From assembly GCA_947483095.1 (NCBI GenBank), contig CANKLD010000009.1, positions 1-25,887 on the forward strand: a DNA stretch of 25,887 nt, given 5' to 3'. Made by a program: the position numbers and the translations under genes. Shown one piece after another: positions 7,551 to 14,593 of the stretch (positions are counted from its first letter, which is position 1; every line of letters begins with the position of its first letter). This stretch comes from Bacteroidota bacterium. Lineage in GTDB: Bacteria; Bacteroidota; Bacteroidia; Flavobacteriales; Flavobacteriaceae. The notes below the pieces were generated by a model, which was not told the origin of the DNA, did no database searches, and saw nothing but the letters and a program-made list of their open reading frames with translations.

Positions 7551-8009
7551 ATGAAAATTACCTTAGAAAGAGTAAACGACAACTACCATTTTGAGTTAAA
7601 AAACGAACGCGGACATATTATAAATGTTGATAATAGAGCTGAATTTGGCGGTGATGATTTAGGCGCAAGCCCCATGGAACTACTATTAATGGGAGTTGCC
7701 GGTTGCAGCGCCATTGATATGATTTCGATTCTAAAAAAGCAGCGACAGGAAATCATTTCTTTCAAAGCAGAAGTTGAAGGGCTTCGAGTTCAAATTAAGG
7801 ACGCCAAACCTTTTAAAGAAATTACCGTTGTGTTTCTTTTAGAGGGGCCTATTGGTGAAGAAAAAGCAGCTAGGGCAGCACAACTTTCATTCGAAAAATA
7901 TTGTTCGGTTTCTAAAACATTGGAACCTACAGCAACAATACTTTATAAAGTAGTTTTGAACGGAATTGACATCCCCGACCCTTCCCAAAGGAAAGGGAGC
8001 CAAGATTAA
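7551..8009 (+). CDS. OsmC family protein
   Basis: OsmC/Ohr proteins are small cytoplasmic thiol-dependent peroxidases or relatives of unknown substrate. The two family cysteines are visible: C52 in GVAGCSAID and C118 in FEKYCSVSKTL, followed by TATILYKV. The 152 residues fit the family. The gene begins one base after hom, and its place in a methionine operon hints at a sulfur-linked or redox-linked job, but the substrate cannot be read from sequence. The last ten or so residues (DPSQRKGSQD) are encoded by a GC-rich hairpin repeat at 7979-7997, so the ancestral C-terminus was probably shorter or different. Confidence 0.85.
   Translation: MKITLERVNDNYHFELKNERGHIINVDNRAEFGGDDLGASPMELLLMGVAGCSAIDMISILKKQRQEIISFKAEVEGLRVQIKDAKPFKEITVVFLLEGPIGEEKAARAAQLSFEKYCSVSKTLEPTATILYKVVLNGIDIPDPSQRKGSQD
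7979..7997. repeat. GC-rich hairpin repeat a (inside osmC 3' end)
   Basis: CCCTTCCC-aaa-GGAAAGGG forms an eight-pair stem with one mismatch and a three-base loop in otherwise AT-rich DNA. It lies in the last codons of osmC and belongs to the same loose family as the other GC-rich hairpins at 8032-18277. Confidence 0.6.
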
Positions 8010-8031
8010 TAAAACAATAACAATGCCCTTT

Positions 8032-8055
8032 CAGCACCACGCCATGGCGTGGCTG
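8032..8055. repeat. GC-rich palindromic repeat b
   Basis: CCACGCCATGGCGTGG (8037-8052) is a perfect 16-base palindrome. CAG/CTG pairs outside it, with one bulged base, extend the stem. It lies in the 68-base gap between osmC and metZ, about 23 bases before the metZ ATG. Confidence 0.6.
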
Positions 8056-8077
8056 GGGTGAGGAAAAATTAAAAAAA

Positions 8078-9250
8078 ATGAACGAAGAAGAATTTGGTTT
8101 TGAAACCCAAGCAATCCGCACACAATTAGAACGATCTCAATTTCAAGAACATTCCGTTCCTTTGTATCTAACGTCAAGTTTTGTGTTTGAAGATGCTGAA
8201 GACATGCGCGCCTCATTTTCTGAGGAAAAAGATAGAAATATTTACAGCCGATTTAGCAATCCAAATACAACTGAGTTTGTTGAAAAAATTTGCAAGATGG
8301 AAGGTGCTGAAACAGGTTATGCCTTTGCGACTGGAATGGCAGCGGTATATTCTACTTTTGCAGCTTTGTTGAATTCCGGTGATCATATCGTTTCTGCAAG
8401 TAGTGTTTTTGGATCTACCCATACCCTTTTTACCAAGTATTTTCCAAAATGGAACATTCAAACTTCCTATTTTGATATCAATAAACCGGAAACTATTGAA
8501 AGTTATATTACTGAAAACACTAAAATTCTTTATGCAGAATCACCAACAAATCCCGCTGTTGATGTTTTAGATTTAGAATATTTAGGCGAAATTGCAAAAA
8601 AACACGATCTGATTTTAATTATTGATAATTGTTTTGCAACGCCTTATATTCAAAATCCAATTCAATTTGGTGCTGATTTGGTGATACATTCTGCCACAAA
8701 ATTAATTGATGGTCAAGGACGAGTTTTAGGCGGAGTAACTGTTGGGCGTGAAGATTTAATCAAGGAAATTTATTTATTTTCCAGAAATACTGGACCTGCA
8801 TTATCCCCTTTTAATGCTTGGGTTTTATCCAAAAGTCTTGAAACTTTAGCGGTTCGCCTTGAAAAACATTGTGAAAATGCATTGGCTGTAGCCGAATTTC
8901 TTGAAAATCATTCCAATGTAAATCGGGTGAGATATCCGTTCTTGAAATCCCACCCAAAATATGAAATTGCCAAAAAACAAATGCGTTTGGGAGGAAATGT
9001 CGTAGCCTTTGAAATTAAAGGGGGTTTAGAAGCTGGTCGTAAATTTTTAGACAAAATCAAACTTTGTACTTTATCTGCAAATTTGGGAGATACCCGAACA
9101 ATTGTAACCCATCCAGCATCTACAACACACAGTAAATTGTCTGTTGAAGAGCGTTTAGCGGTCAGTATTACCGATGGATTGGTTCGTGTTTCTGTAGGTT
9201 TAGAAACGGTAAAAGATGTAATTGCCGATTTAAATCAGGCACTTTCTTAA
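8078..9250 (+). CDS. metZ: Trans-sulfuration PLP enzyme, O-succinyl/O-acetylhomoserine sulfhydrylase-like
   Basis: This Cys/Met-metabolism PLP enzyme is predicted to make homocysteine from an activated homoserine and sulfide. Signatures are YSRFSNPN (56-63), FATGMAAVY (83-91), DNCFATPY (183-190) and HSATKLIDGQGR with the PLP lysine K208. The GQGRVLGG context and 390-residue length resemble MetZ (O-succinylhomoserine sulfhydrylase), but MetB (cystathionine gamma-synthase) is close enough to be possible. With metX upstream, O-acetylhomoserine is the likely substrate. It lies fourth in the riboswitch operon, 68 bases after osmC with a palindromic repeat between. It is a distant paralogue of metY at 3941, which is regulated differently. 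Confidence 0.82.
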   Translation: MNEEEFGFETQAIRTQLERSQFQEHSVPLYLTSSFVFEDAEDMRASFSEEKDRNIYSRFSNPNTTEFVEKICKMEGAETGYAFATGMAAVYSTFAALLNSGDHIVSASSVFGSTHTLFTKYFPKWNIQTSYFDINKPETIESYITENTKILYAESPTNPAVDVLDLEYLGEIAKKHDLILIIDNCFATPYIQNPIQFGADLVIHSATKLIDGQGRVLGGVTVGREDLIKEIYLFSRNTGPALSPFNAWVLSKSLETLAVRLEKHCENALAVAEFLENHSNVNRVRYPFLKSHPKYEIAKKQMRLGGNVVAFEIKGGLEAGRKFLDKIKLCTLSANLGDTRTIVTHPASTTHSKLSVEERLAVSITDGLVRVSVGLETVKDVIADLNQALS

Positions 9251-9298
9251 AAATTTCACGATATTTGAGTCTCTTTTTAGAGATTAAAAAATATAAAT

Positions 9299-9709
9299 AT
9301 GCTTTCTAAGAAAACAAAATATGGAATTAAAGCACTGACTTTTTTGGCTCGTCAAGAAAATCAAACACCCGTTGCTATTGCAGAAATTGCAAAAGCAGAG
9401 CACATTTCGGTAAAGTTTTTAGAAAGTATTTTATTGGTATTAAGACATTCTGGTTTTTTGGGTTCTAAAAAAGGAAAAGGCGGTGGTTACTATCTAATTA
9501 AAGAACCAAAAGACGTAAATATGGCTACTGTTTATAGAATTTTAGAAGGGCCAATTGCTTTATTGCCTTGCGCAAGCCATAATTTTTATGAAAAATGTGA
9601 TGATTGTATTGATGAAATTACCTGTTCTGTTAGAAGACTAATGATGGAAATTAGGGATAATACACTTATTATTTTGGAAAATAATTCGCTTGCAGACATC
9701 GCTTTCTAA
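9299..9709 (+). CDS. Rrf2 family transcriptional regulator
   Basis: This is a small winged-helix DNA-binding protein of the IscR/CymR/NsrR family. The typical start MLSKKTKYGIKALTFLA, the recognition-helix region ISVKFLESILLVLRHSGFL (36-54) and the wing KGKGGGYYL (58-66) are present. The segment after residue 90 has four Cys (C91, C100, C103, C109), which could bind an Fe-S cluster as in IscR. CymR-like members instead sense cysteine status through partners. Its place at the end of the methionine operon and immediately before the sulfate-assimilation operon suggests it controls sulfur genes, perhaps through the palindrome at 9765-9787. A short inverted repeat, TCTCT-tttt-AGAGA, lies just upstream (9270-9283). 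Target and ligand are inferred. Confidence 0.88.
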   Translation: MLSKKTKYGIKALTFLARQENQTPVAIAEIAKAEHISVKFLESILLVLRHSGFLGSKKGKGGGYYLIKEPKDVNMATVYRILEGPIALLPCASHNFYEKCDDCIDEITCSVRRLMMEIRDNTLIILENNSLADIAF

Positions 9710-9751
9710 TAAAATTCCCTCATTTTTTTATGTTTTTATTAAATAATAAAT

Positions 9752-9759
9752 TACTTTTG
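9752..9759 (+). promoter_or_regulatory. Likely -7 box of the sulfate-assimilation operon promoter
   Basis: TACTTTTG matches TAnnTTTG exactly, 57 bases before the transporter ATG. Transcription would start near 9766, inside the inverted repeat described next. No convincing -33 TTTG is seen, which would fit an activated promoter but does not prove one. Confidence 0.55.
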
Positions 9760-9764
9760 CATAA

Positions 9765-9787
9765 TATCCTATAAAACCCATGGGATA
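9765..9787. promoter_or_regulatory. Inverted repeat, candidate operator of the cys operon
   Basis: TATCCTAT (9765-9772) and ATGGGATA (9780-9787) are reverse complements at seven of eight positions, with a seven-base spacer. The repeat lies directly downstream of the -7 box, covering the likely transcription start. The adjacent Rrf2 gene is the obvious candidate regulator; a 5' UTR hairpin is the alternative. Confidence 0.45.
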
Positions 9788-9815
9788 ATAGATTTAAAAT
9801 ATAGATGATTCAATT

Positions 9816-10727
9816 ATGATTAAAAAATTTACTAAAAGTTTCAATGATTCGGTTGGGGTATCGCAAAATAGTGCTTTTGCCAGACAGCTTTGGATTATTG
9901 TTCCAGTTTTTTTACTCGTTTTATTATTAACATTTTTGATTTACAATTATTATGCAGATTTTACATGGAATGGGGTTTTTTCCGGATTTAATCAAGAATT
10001 TTTAATTTATTTCACGATAGGAATTTTTGCCCAAATGGTTGACGGCACTTTGGGAATGGGATACGGAGCCACATCCACTTCATTTTTATTGGCTTATGGC
10101 GTTCCACCTGCTGTCAGCAGCACTGGAGTTCATGTTTCTGAAATGTTTACTACAGGAGCATCTGCAATCTCTCATCATAAATTTGGAAACATCAACAAAA
10201 AACTGGTAAAACATCTCTTAATTCCAGGAGTTTTAGGGTCAATTACTGGAGCTTATTTACTTTCTGATGTAATTGATGGCGATGTAATTAAACCTTTCAT
10301 AGCAGGATATATGATTGTTTTAGCAATTATGATTATTAGGAAAGCATTACAAAACAATATTATAAAAAAGAGAACTAAACGACTTGGGATTTTGGCTGCT
10401 TTCGGAGGTTTTATGGATGCTGTTGGTGGTGGCGGATGGGGTCCAATAGTGACTTCAACATTACTTGCAAGAGGCAGAAATCCAAGATATACAATCGGTT
10501 CAGTGAATGCAGCTGAATTTGCAGTTTCATTTGCAAGCGGTGTGACATTTATTATTTTTGGAGGGATTCATGGATGGCAGGTAATAATTGGGTTGATTTT
10601 AGGAGGCGTGATTGCCGCTCCAATTGCTGCGAAACTAGTTAATAAAATCCAAAGGAAACCCATGATGATTGCCGTTGGAATACTGATTATCATTTTGAGT
10701 TTAAGAACATTATCTAAATTATTATAA
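9816..10727 (+). CDS. TauE/SafE family membrane transporter
   Basis: This is an inner-membrane anion permease of the TauE/SafE family, members of which carry sulfite, sulfoacetate or sulfate. The 303 residues contain about eight hydrophobic segments, starting with an N-terminal one near 27-45 after a soluble lead. Family glycine-rich motifs are visible: QMVDGTLGMGYGATS (near 73-87) and, in the second half, GGFMDAVGGGGWGPIVTS, an internal repeat of the same signature. It is the first gene of the cys operon, and its stop overlaps the cysH ATG by one base (TAATG), implying translational coupling. No other sulfate transporter is in the window, so sulfate import is a reasonable guess; sulfite export is the alternative. 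Confidence 0.85.
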   Translation: MIKKFTKSFNDSVGVSQNSAFARQLWIIVPVFLLVLLLTFLIYNYYADFTWNGVFSGFNQEFLIYFTIGIFAQMVDGTLGMGYGATSTSFLLAYGVPPAVSSTGVHVSEMFTTGASAISHHKFGNINKKLVKHLLIPGVLGSITGAYLLSDVIDGDVIKPFIAGYMIVLAIMIIRKALQNNIIKKRTKRLGILAAFGGFMDAVGGGGWGPIVTSTLLARGRNPRYTIGSVNAAEFAVSFASGVTFIIFGGIHGWQVIIGLILGGVIAAPIAAKLVNKIQRKPMMIAVGILIIILSLRTLSKLL

Positions 10728-11464
10728 TGAATACAACGATAGTGAAAAATTTATTAGAAAAAACAGCCCAATTCTCCATCGAGGAAACTTTGGCTTTTTT
10801 AGCTGATCAATATAAAGGCAAAGTGGTTTTTTCGACTTCTTTCGGTCAGGAAGATCAGGTAATTACTGCTTTAATCGCAACAAACGATTTGCCAATTACC
10901 ATTTTTACTTTAGACACAGGTCGGTTATTTCAGGACACCTATGATGTTTTTCATAAGACCTTGAAAAAATATAAAAAAGAAATAAAAGTTTTTTTTCCTG
11001 AAGCTTCGGCAGTAGAAAAATTACTTGAAGAAAAAGGGCCAAACAGCTTTTACGATTCTGTAGAGAACAGAAAACAATGTTGTTTTATTCGAAAAGTAGC
11101 GCCTTTGACAAAAGCTTTGAAAGAAAATACCATTTGGATTACCGGTTTAAGAGCCGAACAATCTGAAAATAGAAATGATTTAACACTTTTTGAATATGAT
11201 GCCCATTTTGATATTATCAAATTCAATCCATTGCTAAAATGGACATTAGCAGAAGTTCAAAAATATATTGACGAGAATAATGTGCCGCAAAATGCATTGC
11301 ACAAAAAAGGATTTGTAAGTATTGGATGTGCTCCATGTACCAGAGCAATTTCGTCTGACGAAGATATTAGAGCCGGACGATGGTGGTGGGAATCGAGTCA
11401 TAAAGAATGCGGGTTGCATAGCCCCCTAGCCCCCAAAGGGGGAATTAGTGAAGATGAGAATTAA
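10727..11464 (+). CDS. cysH: Adenylyl-sulfate (APS) reductase, 4Fe-4S type
   Basis: It reduces activated sulfate to sulfite using a thioredoxin-type donor. The PP-loop-like STSFGQEDQV is at 36-45. The redox Cys is C228 in ECGLH. The CC and CxxC pairs (C118-C119 in KQCCFIRK, C201/C204 in GCAPCTR) are the ligands of the 4Fe-4S cluster that marks APS-using reductases. Consistent with this, no CysC kinase is in the operon and CysN lacks a CysC domain, so PAPS is probably not made here. CysH proteins usually end a few residues after ECGLH. Here 14 more residues (SPLAPKGGISEDEN) come from a GC-rich repeat that has become coding. The stop is followed 58 bases later by the cysD ATG. Confidence 0.92.
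   Translation: MNTTIVKNLLEKTAQFSIEETLAFLADQYKGKVVFSTSFGQEDQVITALIATNDLPITIFTLDTGRLFQDTYDVFHKTLKKYKKEIKVFFPEASAVEKLLEEKGPNSFYDSVENRKQCCFIRKVAPLTKALKENTIWITGLRAEQSENRNDLTLFEYDAHFDIIKFNPLLKWTLAEVQKYIDENNVPQNALHKKGFVSIGCAPCTRAISSDEDIRAGRWWWESSHKECGLHSPLAPKGGISEDEN
11420..11442. repeat. GC-rich hairpin repeat c (inside cysH 3' end)
   Basis: AGCCCCCTA is followed by GCCCCC-aaa-GGGGG, a five-pair perfect stem at 11430-11442. It encodes the extra C-terminal residues of CysH. Repeat d is its inverted copy. Confidence 0.65.
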
Positions 11465-11494
11465 ATAATTAACAAATAACCACCCCAACAGTTT

Positions 11495-11516
11495 CCCCTT
11501 CGGGGATTAGGGGGCT
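11495..11516. repeat. GC-rich hairpin repeat d (inverted partner of c)
   Basis: CCCC-ttc-GGGG (11495-11505) is followed by ATTAGGGGGCT. TAGGGGGCT (11508-11516) is the exact reverse complement of AGCCCCCTA at 11420-11428, so c and d can close a long hairpin around the cysH stop, ending seven bases before the cysD ATG. Confidence 0.65.
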
Positions 11517-11522
11517 TATATT

Positions 11523-12422
11523 ATGAGTACACTATTAAAAACAAATGCTCTCGAAAGCGAAGCGATTTACATATTTAGAGAGGTTATAGCTCAATTTGAC
11601 AAGCCTGTTTTACTTTTCTCTGGAGGGAAAGATTCAATTACGTTGGTGCGTTTGGCGCAAAAAGCTTTTTTCCCAGCTAAAATTCCTTTCCCATTATTGC
11701 ACGTAGATACGGGTCATAATTTTCCCGAAACAATTGCATTTAGAGATAAACTAGTTGCCGAATTAGGATTGGAATTAATAGTTCGTAATGTGCAAGATGC
11801 GATTGACGAAGGCAAAGTTGTTGAAGAATCGGGTAAATATTCGAGTAGAAATAGTTTGCAAACCGTCACGCTTTTGGATGCAATTGAAGAATTTAAATTT
11901 GATGCTTGCATTGGTGGCGCGCGTCGTGATGAAGAAAAAGCAAGAGCAAAAGAACGTATTTTCTCTGTTCGTGATGATTTTGGACAATGGGATGAAAAAA
12001 ACCAAAGACCAGAATTATTTGATTTATTAAACGGTAAAATCGAAAATGGGCAAAATGTACGTGTTTTCCCAATTTCAAACTGGACAGAATTAGATGTTTG
12101 GAGTTATATCGAACAAGAACAAATAGAAATTCCATCGATTTATTTTTCGCACAAGCGTAAAACTTTCTTGCGAGACGGATTAATTTGGTCTCATTCTCCT
12201 TTTGTATATCAAGAAGAAGATGAAGTTGTTGAAGAAAGAATTGTTCGTTTTAGAACGGTTGGAGATATGAGTTGTACAGCAGCAGTAGATTCGTATGCAG
12301 CAACAATAGCAGAAGTAGTTGGAGAAATTAGAACTTCTACAATTTCTGAACGAGGTGCCAGAATCGATGACAAACGTTCTGAAGCTGCAATGGAAAAAAG
12401 GAAACAACAAGGATACTTTTAG
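11523..12422 (+). CDS. cysD: Sulfate adenylyltransferase subunit 2
   Basis: This is the catalytic, small subunit of ATP sulfurylase. With CysN it forms APS from ATP and sulfate. The N-type ATP-pyrophosphatase loop SGGKDS is at 33-38, HVDTGHNFPE follows near 61-70, and GGARRDEEKARAKER is the family's conserved segment. The C-terminal AATIAEVVGEI and DDKRSEAAMEKRKQQGYF end are also standard. The 299 residues are normal for the family. It follows cysH across a 58-base gap containing an inverted repeat copy and precedes cysN across 106 bases holding an AT-rich hairpin. Confidence 0.95.
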   Translation: MSTLLKTNALESEAIYIFREVIAQFDKPVLLFSGGKDSITLVRLAQKAFFPAKIPFPLLHVDTGHNFPETIAFRDKLVAELGLELIVRNVQDAIDEGKVVEESGKYSSRNSLQTVTLLDAIEEFKFDACIGGARRDEEKARAKERIFSVRDDFGQWDEKNQRPELFDLLNGKIENGQNVRVFPISNWTELDVWSYIEQEQIEIPSIYFSHKRKTFLRDGLIWSHSPFVYQEEDEVVEERIVRFRTVGDMSCTAAVDSYAATIAEVVGEIRTSTISERGARIDDKRSEAAMEKRKQQGYF

Positions 12423-12439
12423 AATTATTTTAAATGTTG

Positions 12440-12510
12440 AATTTTAAATTTTAAATGGGTGAAAGTGACATTAAAATTAAAATAATCAACAGCATTTAAA
12501 ATTTAAAATT
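12440..12510. repeat. AT-rich intercistronic inverted repeat, cysD-cysN
   Basis: AATTTTAAATTTTAAATG (12440-12457) and CATTTAAAATTTAAAATT (12493-12510) are exact reverse complements over 18 bases with a 35-base loop. It lies between cysD and cysN, whose ATG follows 18 bases on, and would form an RNA hairpin in the operon transcript. There is no T tract, so a role in mRNA processing or stability is likelier than termination. Confidence 0.6.
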
Positions 12511-12528
12511 TATAATAACAAAAAACGG

Positions 12529-13773
12529 ATGGAAGTTTTAAAAATAGCAACGGCAGGAAGTGTAGATGACGGAAAGAGCACCTTAATTGGGAGGTTATTA
12601 TACGACACCCAATCATTAACAACCGATAAATTAGAGGCAATCGAAAAAAGCAGCAAGCAAAAAGGATATGATTATCTCGATTTTTCATTGGCTACAGACG
12701 GTTTAGTAGCTGAAAGAGAACAAGGAATTACAATTGACGTAGCGCATATTTATTTTTCGACAGCAAAGAAAAGTTACATTATCGCCGATACACCAGGTCA
12801 CGTGGAATATACACGTAATATGGTTACAGGAGCTTCAACTTCCCAAGTTTCAATTATTTTGATTGATGCCCGAAAAGGAGTTATTGAGCAAACGTATCGT
12901 CACTTTTTTATCAATAATTTATTGAGAGTAAAAGAAGTAATTGTTGCTGTAAACAAAATGGATTTGGTTGATTATTCAGAAGAAGTGTATAACAAAATCA
13001 AAGCTGATTTTCAAGCCTTGAACGCCAAAAGCACTTTCAAAGAACAAAATGTAAGTTATATTCCATTGAGCGCTTTGACAGGAGATAATGTAGTTGAAAC
13101 ATTAGGGAAAATGCCTTGGTACACCGGACAAACAATTCTACAACATCTTGAAGCTTTGGAGCCTGCAGATATTTACGAAAAAGGGAAAGCACGTTTCCCA
13201 GTTCAAACGGTAATTCGTCCGAAAACAGAGCACTACCATGATTTTAGAGGCTATGCCGGAAAATTATATGGCAACTCAATAAAAGTGGGAGACGCGGTAA
13301 CGGTGCTTCCTTCTTTGACAGAATCTGTAGTTACCAACATTCATTTTTTCGATCAACAATTTGATGAAGCGGCCGTGGGTTCTTCCATTACAATCGAATT
13401 GGAAAATGATATTAATGTGACAAGAGGGGATATGATTGTAAAATCAGATGAACTTCCTAAAATCGAAAAAGACATCAATACAACGATTTGTTGGATGGAC
13501 AGTAAAAAATTGGTGCCAGGATCAAAATATTTCGTGCAACACAACACGAATAGAGTTTTGGCTAAAATCGACAGCGTGAAAAATATTATTGCAACTGATT
13601 TTTCAGGAATAAAAGAAGCTTCACAATTAGCCATAAACGAAATTGGAGAAGTGAATATTAAATTGAGCAAAGCCATTTATTTTGACGCCTATAATGACAA
13701 CAAATCAAACGGCGCTTTTATTTTAATAGACGCTGCAACGAACACAACTGCGGGAGTAGGATTTATAAAATAG
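12529..13773 (+). CDS. cysN: Sulfate adenylyltransferase subunit 1 (GTPase)
   Basis: This is the GTP-hydrolysing subunit that drives APS formation by CysD. Translation-factor GTPase motifs are clear: G1 GSVDDGKST (10-18), the effector region EREQGITID (62-70), G3 DTPGH (87-91), G4 NKMD (142-145) and a SALTGDNV G5 region. EF-Tu-like beta-barrel domains 2 and 3 follow. The protein ends at 414 residues, so there is no C-terminal APS kinase (CysC) domain as in NodQ/CysNC. This agrees with direct APS reduction by the CysH next door. The ATG at 12529 is right before the conserved start; the DUF2490 gene begins five bases after the stop. Confidence 0.95.
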   Translation: MEVLKIATAGSVDDGKSTLIGRLLYDTQSLTTDKLEAIEKSSKQKGYDYLDFSLATDGLVAEREQGITIDVAHIYFSTAKKSYIIADTPGHVEYTRNMVTGASTSQVSIILIDARKGVIEQTYRHFFINNLLRVKEVIVAVNKMDLVDYSEEVYNKIKADFQALNAKSTFKEQNVSYIPLSALTGDNVVETLGKMPWYTGQTILQHLEALEPADIYEKGKARFPVQTVIRPKTEHYHDFRGYAGKLYGNSIKVGDAVTVLPSLTESVVTNIHFFDQQFDEAAVGSSITIELENDINVTRGDMIVKSDELPKIEKDINTTICWMDSKKLVPGSKYFVQHNTNRVLAKIDSVKNIIATDFSGIKEASQLAINEIGEVNIKLSKAIYFDAYNDNKSNGAFILIDAATNTTAGVGFIK

Positions 13774-13777
13774 GGTT

Positions 13778-14556
13778 ATGACTATTAAAAACTGGGTTCA
13801 ATTAGGAATGAAAAGAGCGATTGGAGTACTATTTTTGTTAGTTGTAACAAATTCAGTTTTTGCTCAAAAAGAAATTACAAAGCAAAGTCTAGTTTGGTAC
13901 AATTTATATACCACTTTAGAATTTAACGAAAAGTGGTACTTTGAAAACGAAATTCAAGAAAGGCATTTTATTAATCCAACAGCTCAACATCAGTTCATTG
14001 TGAGAAGTCACATACATCGATTACTAGGAAAAACAGGATGGGAAGCTTCAATTGGTGGATGTGTTTTTTTTCAAAAACAAATGATCCTAATACATCAGTA
14101 AAATTAACGGTGCCTGAAGTTCGACCGCATTTGGAATTTGCGTACAAGCAAATACTAGATAAAATTACTTTTAATCATCGGTTTAGAGGTGAAGCTCGGT
14201 TTTTTCATAATGTCAACGAATCTAGAACCGAATTAGAAGATGGATTTGAATACAGTAATTATCGTTTTCGGTATAAATTGCAAGCGACAATTCCACTGTT
14301 TAAAATGGATGAAAATCGAGCATTAAAATTTAAAATTTATAACGAATTATTTATAAACGCTGGAAACAAAATTTTAACTAATGTGTTTGACCAAAATAGA
14401 GTTTATGCAGGTTTGAATTATGATATTATAAAAAACTTGAGCTTTGAAGTAGGTTATTTAAATTGGTTTCAGCAAAAACCAGACGGACACTTTTTTGATA
14501 GAGACATTTTACGATTCACCGTTTTTCATAAATTAAATTTGGAAAAGAAAAAATAA
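13778..14556 (+). pseudogene. DUF2490 protein, frameshifted at a T8 tract
   Basis: Frame 1 runs 13778-14101 and begins with a signal peptide; the ATG at 13808 (MKRAIGVLFLLVV, then SVFAQ) is a better start than 13778. The body QSLVWYNLYTTLEFNEKW with QERHF and HQFIVR is DUF2490-like. It ends with the out-of-family tail FQKQMILIHQ. The remaining domain (SKTNDPNTSVKLTVPEVRPH onward to KLNLEKKK) continues in another frame to 14556. The two frames meet at eight Ts (14064-14071). Nine Ts would restore a protein of about 250 residues. DUF2490 proteins are predicted outer-membrane barrels commonly found in Flavobacterium sulfur and other operons; the function is unknown. Causes could be a real mutation, slippage-based switching, or a homopolymer sequencing error. 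Confidence 0.75.
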
Positions 14557-14593
14557 TTGATATAATAATAAACAACCCAATTACCTAAAAAAG

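Noticed and set aside
9804..9818. Four-codon ORF (M-I-Q-L-stop) overlapping the transporter ATG
   Set aside because: It is too short to separate from chance and has no regulatory codons or structure around it.
13353..13676. Minus-strand ORF of 107 codons inside cysN
   Set aside because: It mirrors the conserved CysN frame and has no recognisable features or start signals.
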